From: Verrucomicrobiaceae bacterium
GTDB taxonomy: Bacteria > Verrucomicrobiota > Verrucomicrobiia > Verrucomicrobiales > Verrucomicrobiaceae
DNA: 64,000 nucleotides
Reading direction: 5' to 3'
Assembly: GCA_947466075.1 (NCBI GenBank)
Contig: CANIBP010000026.1
Coordinates: 1 to 64,000 of the forward strand
Positions 59,137 to 64,000 of this stretch are shown in pieces; position 1 is the first letter of the stretch, and every line of letters begins with the position of its first letter. The position numbers were made by a program, and so were the translations under genes. A model generated the notes under the pieces. That model had not been told where the DNA came from and made no database searches. It worked only from the letters and a program-made list of their open reading frames with translations.

Positions 59137-61851
59137 TCACTTCAAACTCTTGATGTAGAGAATCAGGCTTTCAATCTGCGAGTCATTTAAGATGCCCGCA
59201 TAGATCGGCATGCCGGTATCGAATTTCTCGAAGCCTTGCACGACTTTGGCGCTCGGATTGGTGATGGACTCGCGCAGGTAAGCTTCATCGGCCTTCACCT
59301 TGCCCTTCATGCCTTTGGCGATATCGCGTTCAGTGCCGAACAGTCCTTTCCAACTGGGTCCTACTTTGCCGACGAGGGTGCCATCCGTGCTGTGGCAGGC
59401 CATGCAGCCGAACATTTGATACAGGCGCTCACCTTCCGCTGCTGTCGGCTTGGACTGAGTTGTGGCCAAGGCTTGGCGTGGAGTCAGATCGACTTTTAAG
59501 TCTGCGGCAAAGCCTTCCTTGGCTGCATTGAAGGTCATGAGTTCCCACGGCGTGAAGTAGGCGGTGTTTTGTGCAGGCAGACCGTCCGCGCTCTTCAATC
59601 CCCAGCCGATGCGCATCTGGTGGCAGCTTTTCATGTCGGGAAAGCCCACCAGCACACTCAGGCCATCAGCGCTGACGTAGGCGCTGCTGGCGGTCATGAA
59701 TTCCTGCCCAGTGCTGCCATCCAGCTTCAAATGCGGGCTGCCATACTCCGGCGTGCGCTTGTAGTTCCAGCGCTCAGCGCTGTAGCTGGCGGGATCGGTG
59801 GCCAGTTTGGCGTCCAGTTTGGCGTTAAAGCGCAACAGCAGGCCCTTGTCCGTCGGCGTGACTTCTTTGAGGAGCACACGCGGCTTATCCGTATAGCGCA
59901 CGCGGGCTAGGCCGCTGATCTTCTTTACCACCGTGCCCCAGACTTGGAAACCCACGACATAGAGCTGCCCATCCGCCGGGTTTACATGCGCATTGAGCGT
60001 GGGGAAGTCAAAGTCTCGCGAGAAGCTCACCACGGCTGCCTGCGGCTTCGCAAAGCGCTCATTCATGAGCACACGGAAGAGTTCCGGCCTGTTGTATCCG
60101 ATGTGGATGAGTTCATCGTTCACCGGCCCCATCTTGGCGCCCTCCAGCCACGTCTGCGTCACACCGCTGGGGTTCACCGGATGCGGAATCCACGTCAGCG
60201 GATCGGTGATCGCTTCCGGATACTTCTCCTTCGGCGCAATCGTCGGCAGATGACCATAGAAGTGATGATCCCGGATGATGTGCAGCGGTGTGGACGGCAC
60301 ATAATGCCCCTGCTGATCACTCGCCGTCACCAATCCCGTCACCGGATGCACGCCGATGAATGGCTGGCGCAATCCATAGCCGATCACCTCAAACGACTTC
60401 CCATCCGCCGCCACCTTGATCACTGTGCCGTTGTGCTTTCCACGCGTCGTGCCCTCTTGGCCGCCCTTGGAAATGTAAAGCGCCCCATCCGGCCCCAACT
60501 TCATCGAATTCGGAAATTCCCGCGTCTCAGCCGTCTGCGCGAATAGATTGCAGAACATCTCATAGCGGTCGCATTCGCGGTCATTGTTCGTGTCCACCAG
60601 CTTCCAGATGCCATTGCGGTCGAAGACGAAGATCTCGCCCTTGCGCGCCACGATGCTCATCGGCTCATGCAGCCCGCTGGCGAAGCGCTTCCACGTCACC
60701 TTCTCCAAATCGCCCTTCAAGCCCGAGATCAGCCACACATCGCCATCGAAGGTCACACCCGCCGCATCGCCCTGGTCATTGAGAAACGCGATGTCTGCGA
60801 GGCGGACGTTTCGCTTCCACGGATTGTCGAAGGGCAGGGGAATGTCGTCGATGACGTAGGCGTCGGGTTTGGTGGAGAGGGTGGCCTTGGTGGTGAGGGT
60901 TTGAGGCCATTTACTGCTCATCGCATCGTTCCCTAGGCTCATCATCTTCGACTGCTTTTCATACAACAGCTTGCCAGTTTCCTCAGTGAGGCCTTGCTGT
61001 TGGAGCACTAATACCTTCACACGTATGTCAGCGCCGCCTGCCTCGGGACAGACAAAAACCACACCTTCCTTGTGCTTGATGTGGAGAGTGCCGTTGGATT
61101 CGAACTGCAACTTCGGACGGTTAACCTCGGGTTCACCAGCAGGCGCAAAGGGATTCTTGAACATGCGACTTGAATCGAAGCCAATGCCAATTGCGACGCT
61201 CAAGGGAAGTGATTCCGGGCGAATGCGGAGATCACGAACCACCATCGCGATCCCGGCTTCTTCTATGGTGAAGATGTCTTCTCGGACAAATGTGTTTCCT
61301 ACTGAATAGGTCAATGACACTCCAGCTTGACCAGGAACGATGGAAAGGAACTGCGCATTGGATAGAGGACCTTTGCCGACCTCTTCCGGGGAAGGTCCTG
61401 AGGTTCGCGGATCGGAAAGTGAAGGCTCGGTCACAGCTTGAAAGCCCGGATAGAGGCCATTCGCGAGCCACACTTTGCCCACCGGCTTCGGCAGAAAGTC
61501 CTGACCGTCCTTGGTCTTCTGTCCGGCGACGTGATACGAGCCGGGGGCGAGTGCATCCGTCGTGACGGGTGGTTTGCCTTCCTCTCCTTCCCAGATGCAG
61601 GCGATGCGGAGGAGATCGGTGTCGAAGCAGGCCCAGAGGTTGTGGCCGAGGTTCAGGATGAGGCCGCGCGGCGTGAGATTGTCCTTGGGAAAGTCTTCAC
61701 CGACCTCGCGGGCATCGAGCACGCTGCTGAAGAACGGAAAATCCTTCTCCACAAAGTCACCCCACGGCGACGGCGTGGCATGTGTGTCGGCCTTTTGAGC
61801 GACGAGCGTGGTGGTGAGGGCGAGGAACGCGAGAAGCGCACGAAATTTCAT
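59137..61851 (-). CDS. large PVC-type c-type cytochrome/propeller protein
   Basis: This 904-aa exported protein starts at 61851 (MKFRALLAFLALTTTLVAQK, signal peptide). The middle part is a sorbosone/glucose-dehydrogenase-like beta-propeller (FASGLHEPMSIVARKGEIFV, SMKLGPDGALYISKGGQ, GYGLRQPFIGVHPVTG). Near the C-terminus is a haem c site CMACHSTDGTLVGKVGPSWK and the final part LNDSQIESLILYIKSLK of a class I cytochrome c. Family typical of Planctomycetes and Verrucomicrobia, probably periplasmic oxidation of sugars or alcohols with electron output. It converges with ruvA. Confidence 0.88.
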   Translation of the reverse strand: MKFRALLAFLALTTTLVAQKADTHATPSPWGDFVEKDFPFFSSVLDAREVGEDFPKDNLTPRGLILNLGHNLWACFDTDLLRIACIWEGEEGKPPVTTDALAPGSYHVAGQKTKDGQDFLPKPVGKVWLANGLYPGFQAVTEPSLSDPRTSGPSPEEVGKGPLSNAQFLSIVPGQAGVSLTYSVGNTFVREDIFTIEEAGIAMVVRDLRIRPESLPLSVAIGIGFDSSRMFKNPFAPAGEPEVNRPKLQFESNGTLHIKHKEGVVFVCPEAGGADIRVKVLVLQQQGLTEETGKLLYEKQSKMMSLGNDAMSSKWPQTLTTKATLSTKPDAYVIDDIPLPFDNPWKRNVRLADIAFLNDQGDAAGVTFDGDVWLISGLKGDLEKVTWKRFASGLHEPMSIVARKGEIFVFDRNGIWKLVDTNNDRECDRYEMFCNLFAQTAETREFPNSMKLGPDGALYISKGGQEGTTRGKHNGTVIKVAADGKSFEVIGYGLRQPFIGVHPVTGLVTASDQQGHYVPSTPLHIIRDHHFYGHLPTIAPKEKYPEAITDPLTWIPHPVNPSGVTQTWLEGAKMGPVNDELIHIGYNRPELFRVLMNERFAKPQAAVVSFSRDFDFPTLNAHVNPADGQLYVVGFQVWGTVVKKISGLARVRYTDKPRVLLKEVTPTDKGLLLRFNAKLDAKLATDPASYSAERWNYKRTPEYGSPHLKLDGSTGQEFMTASSAYVSADGLSVLVGFPDMKSCHQMRIGWGLKSADGLPAQNTAYFTPWELMTFNAAKEGFAADLKVDLTPRQALATTQSKPTAAEGERLYQMFGCMACHSTDGTLVGKVGPSWKGLFGTERDIAKGMKGKVKADEAYLRESITNPSAKVVQGFEKFDTGMPIYAGILNDSQIESLILYIKSLK

Positions 61852-61916
61852 GACGAGACAGAACAGGCGAGAGGGGCGTGATCTGTCAAGACATGGAGTG
61901 CAGACGGTTCGTTGGC

Positions 61917-61947
61917 AAAAAAGCAGGAATGCCGACGAGGCGTCGGC
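61917..61947 (-). terminator. intrinsic terminator of serA
   Basis: GCCGACG (61931-61937) and CGTCGGC (61941-61947) form a 7-bp stem with a 3-base loop. On the minus strand TTTTTT (61917-61922) follows 8 bases later. It lies 10 bases after the serA stop codon. The hairpin has the look of a common dispersed palindrome as well. Confidence 0.6.
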
Positions 61948-61955
61948 GCTCCACA

Positions 61956-63566
61956 TTAAACTGCGACGCAATGCACCTTGCTGATGCCGGGGATTTTTTC
62001 GAGTTCGGCGATGACCTCAGCGCCGGGGGTGGAGTCGAGCGTGAGCAGCGTGAGGGCTTTGCCGGTCTCTTTGTCGCGGCTGAGGCTCATGTCGGCGATG
62101 TTGACCTGATTTTTGCCAAGCGTGGTGCTGTAAGCGGCGATCATGCCGGGGCGGTCGATGTTTTCGATGAAGAGTAGCGTGCCCTCAGGCCGTGCCTCGA
62201 TGCGGTGGCCGTTGACCTTCACGATGCGCGGCTCGTTGCCAAAGAAGGTGCCGGCGATGCTGGCGGACTCGCCGCTGTCGTTTTTGGCGACGACTTCGAT
62301 GAGGTCGGTGAACTCGCTGGCTTCAGTGAGGCGGCTTTCGGTGAAGCGGAGGCCGAGGTTTTCAGCGACGCCGTTGGCGTTGATGTAATTAACCTGCTCA
62401 GCACCGACGGCGCGTTCGAGGAAGCCTTTCAAGACGGCGCGCGAGATGAGGGTGGTGTCGCCACCGCCGACCTTGCCGCTGTAGTTGATGCGCACGACAT
62501 TGGAGCGCGTGGGGGCGAACTGGGAGACGAGACGGCCGAGAAGTTCACCGAATTTGAGGAAGGGGCCGATTTCGGCGAGCACCTTGGGATCGACGTTTGG
62601 CATATTGACTGCATTGACGACGGTGCCTTGCAGGAGGTGGGCCTTGATGACCTCGGCGATTTCGATGCCGACGTTTTCCTGCGCTTCTTCCGTGGAGGCA
62701 CCGAGATGCGGGGTAAAGACGGTGTTCGGGGCCTTGAGCAGCGGGTAATCGGCAGGTGGGGGCTCGACTTCGAAGACATCAAGCGCAGCACCGGCGATGG
62801 TTCCGTCGGTGAGGGCCTGGGCGAGTGCGTTGTCGTCGATGAGGCCGCCGCGAGCGCAGTTGATGATGCGGCAGGTGGGTTTCAGCGAGGCGAGGCGCTT
62901 CGCGTTGATCATGTGCTTCGTCTCAGGCGTCAGCGGCATGTGCATCGTGATGTAATCGGCCTGCACGATGGCGGCGTCGAGATCCTCACAAAGCGTGACG
63001 CCGAGGCTTTCGGCACGGTTTTTGGACAAATAGGGATCGTAAGCGACGACGCTCATGCCAAAGGCCTTAGCACGCTTGGCGAACTCCGCACCGATGCGGC
63101 CCATGCCGAGCACGACGAGCGTTTTGCCATAGACTTCAGTGCCCTGAAAGCTTTTGCGGTCCCACTTGCCGCTGACGATGGTGGCGTGTGCCTGCGGGGT
63201 CTTGCGTGAGAGTGCCATCATCAAGGTGAAAGCCTGCTCTGCGGTGGAGATGGTGTTACCGCCGGGGGTGTTCATCACCACGACGCCGCGCTTGCTGGCC
63301 ACGGGCACATCAATGTTGTCCACGCCGACACCAGCGCGGCCGATGACTTTGAGGTTTGGGGCGGCGTCGAGCACTTTGGCGGTCACTTTGGCTCCACTGC
63401 GCACGATGATGGCGTGGGCGGTGCGGGAGGCCTCGATCATCTTGTCTTCGGCCTTGAGGTCCATGTCCACTGTGACGGAGAAAGACGGCTCCGCTTTGAG
63501 CAGGTCGATGCCTTTGCTCGAGATGGGGTCGTTATTGCCGGCGATGAGGATGTTGAACTTGGACAT
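61956..63566 (-). CDS. serA: D-3-phosphoglycerate dehydrogenase SerA
   Basis: This 536-aa protein makes 3-phosphohydroxypyruvate in serine synthesis. Blocks: VGVDNIDVPVASKRGVVVMN, the NAD site VVLGMGRIGAEFAKRAKAFG, active-site NCARGGLIDDNALAQAL, FTPHLGASTEEAQENVGIEI with the catalytic His. The C-terminal half contains the intervening (ASB) domain and an ACT domain (LLFIENIDRPGMIAAYSTTL, LTLLTLDSTPGAEV), so it is the long, serine-regulated type. No other serine genes are visible; a hairpin terminator follows. Confidence 0.97.
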   Translation of the reverse strand: MSKFNILIAGNNDPISSKGIDLLKAEPSFSVTVDMDLKAEDKMIEASRTAHAIIVRSGAKVTAKVLDAAPNLKVIGRAGVGVDNIDVPVASKRGVVVMNTPGGNTISTAEQAFTLMMALSRKTPQAHATIVSGKWDRKSFQGTEVYGKTLVVLGMGRIGAEFAKRAKAFGMSVVAYDPYLSKNRAESLGVTLCEDLDAAIVQADYITMHMPLTPETKHMINAKRLASLKPTCRIINCARGGLIDDNALAQALTDGTIAGAALDVFEVEPPPADYPLLKAPNTVFTPHLGASTEEAQENVGIEIAEVIKAHLLQGTVVNAVNMPNVDPKVLAEIGPFLKFGELLGRLVSQFAPTRSNVVRINYSGKVGGGDTTLISRAVLKGFLERAVGAEQVNYINANGVAENLGLRFTESRLTEASEFTDLIEVVAKNDSGESASIAGTFFGNEPRIVKVNGHRIEARPEGTLLFIENIDRPGMIAAYSTTLGKNQVNIADMSLSRDKETGKALTLLTLDSTPGAEVIAELEKIPGISKVHCVAV

Positions 63567-63658
63567 GGGTTGGTTTGGGGGGAAAGGGCGCGCAGACTAG
63601 CCACCTTTATCCTGCGCTCAAGGAGCAATGCGTGCTGGACAGAACAAGAGCGGGAGCG

Positions 63659-64000
63659 ATGTATAAGGCCATGTTTGCAGGAACTATGTTCACGTCAGCC
63701 ATATTTGCCCTGATTGGTCCTCTTACGATGGAGGAGATCGCCATCGCAGGCGGAATCGCCATCTTGCTGCCATCCCTGATGGTCTGGTTGAAGATGCGTG
63801 GCATATCCAAACGCCTGCAGGCTGAATCTGCTGCCAAGTTGGAAAAACTGCGTAGCGAATCCGAAGCGACGCTGAAAGCCGAGCAGTCCAAAGCTGCCGC
63901 TCAGGCTGCAGCAGACAAAAAAGCTGCGAACGAGGCCGCTGCGCGTTTCACCGATATTGAACAGCGCTTCACGACCCATCGTGAGGTCGCGGAACGGCGT
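63659..64000 (+). CDS. truncated (by window edge) membrane protein with coiled coil
   Basis: An open frame of 114 codons from ATG 63659 runs off the end of the window (a GTG at 63632 is an alternative start). Two hydrophobic segments (MFTSAIFALIGPLTMEEI and IAIAGGIAILLPSLMVWL) are followed by a long Ala/Lys/Glu helix (KLEKLRSESEATLKAEQSKA) of coiled-coil type. The composition fits a membrane-anchored stalk protein. The family cannot be assigned from this portion. Confidence 0.6.
   Translation, partial: MYKAMFAGTMFTSAIFALIGPLTMEEIAIAGGIAILLPSLMVWLKMRGISKRLQAESAAKLEKLRSESEATLKAEQSKAAAQAAADKKAANEAAARFTDIEQRFTTHREVAERR

Overview
The window reads as a chromosomal segment of a Verrucomicrobiota bacterium, probably of the Verrucomicrobiaceae/Prosthecobacter type. 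This is an inference from family content. Planctomycete/Verrucomicrobia-type c-type cytochrome proteins (DUF1592/1588 type and PVC-type CxxCH), DUF1552 and a DUF1501 remnant, formylglycine sulfatases, a PEP-CTERM protein, ThuA and DUF3604 proteins and dispersed palindromic repeats sit among ordinary housekeeping genes (queA, aroE, infC, rpe, tadA, ruvA, serA, rsfS). There is no 16S rRNA gene to settle the genus.

Positions 1-8.8 kb are an accessory island. It opens with an McrB-like ATPase and an McrC-like PD-(D/E)xK nuclease. These are followed on the same strand by an HNH endonuclease with an N-terminal region like the phosphorothioate-sensing (ScoMcrA-type) domain, and by a small unknown protein. 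A NERD-domain superfamily I helicase faces them. Next come a PIN-toxin/HTH-antitoxin pair flanked by a truncated and a complete copy of one unknown gene, and a small excisionase-like HTH gene. The island ends at a 3' fragment of a tRNA-Tyr gene (8755-8808), which looks like an integration (att) scar. The intact tRNA and integrase would then lie left of the window.

Positions 9.3-14.7 kb hold a metallophosphoesterase with a small acidic protein, a divergent LysR regulator, two secreted proteins (one with a TPM domain), and a broken GH84-like glycosidase. Positions 14.7-30.9 kb are a catabolic/exported-enzyme region. It contains the DUF1552-PQQ propeller-DUF1592 cytochrome operon, a DUF1501 remnant, an S4 RNA-binding protein, a sulfatase, an efflux outer-membrane lipoprotein, a DUF3604 protein divergent from an FAD oxidoreductase, and a PEP-CTERM protein. 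Around 31.0-31.5 kb two gene fragments abut as a rearrangement scar. A beta-helix protein and a di-haem peroxidase follow.

At 34.53-35.42 kb an HNH-nuclease gene carries a recognisable attC site. It looks like a single integron cassette with no integrase nearby, lodged next to queA. Positions 35.4-42.8 kb hold queA, an oxidoreductase/SDR pair, a pseudouridine synthase with a VanX-like dipeptidase, a prepilin peptidase and a second sulfatase. Positions 43.5-48.3 kb hold an xylose-type ABC ATPase and binding protein (no permease), rsfS and a NamZ-like muramidase. Positions 48.4-53.1 kb hold a TlpA/trypsin fusion, a TPR-redoxin protein and a ThuA protein. The right end is mostly housekeeping: aroE, infC with an apparent AUA start and unusual tails, rpe, tadA with a repeat-derived N-terminus, a pseudopilin-like protein, ruvA, a large haem protein, serA and a truncated membrane/coiled-coil ORF.

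Most annotations are by recognition of motifs and family architecture without database searches. Starts were chosen by signal peptides, ribosome binding sites and family length where visible.
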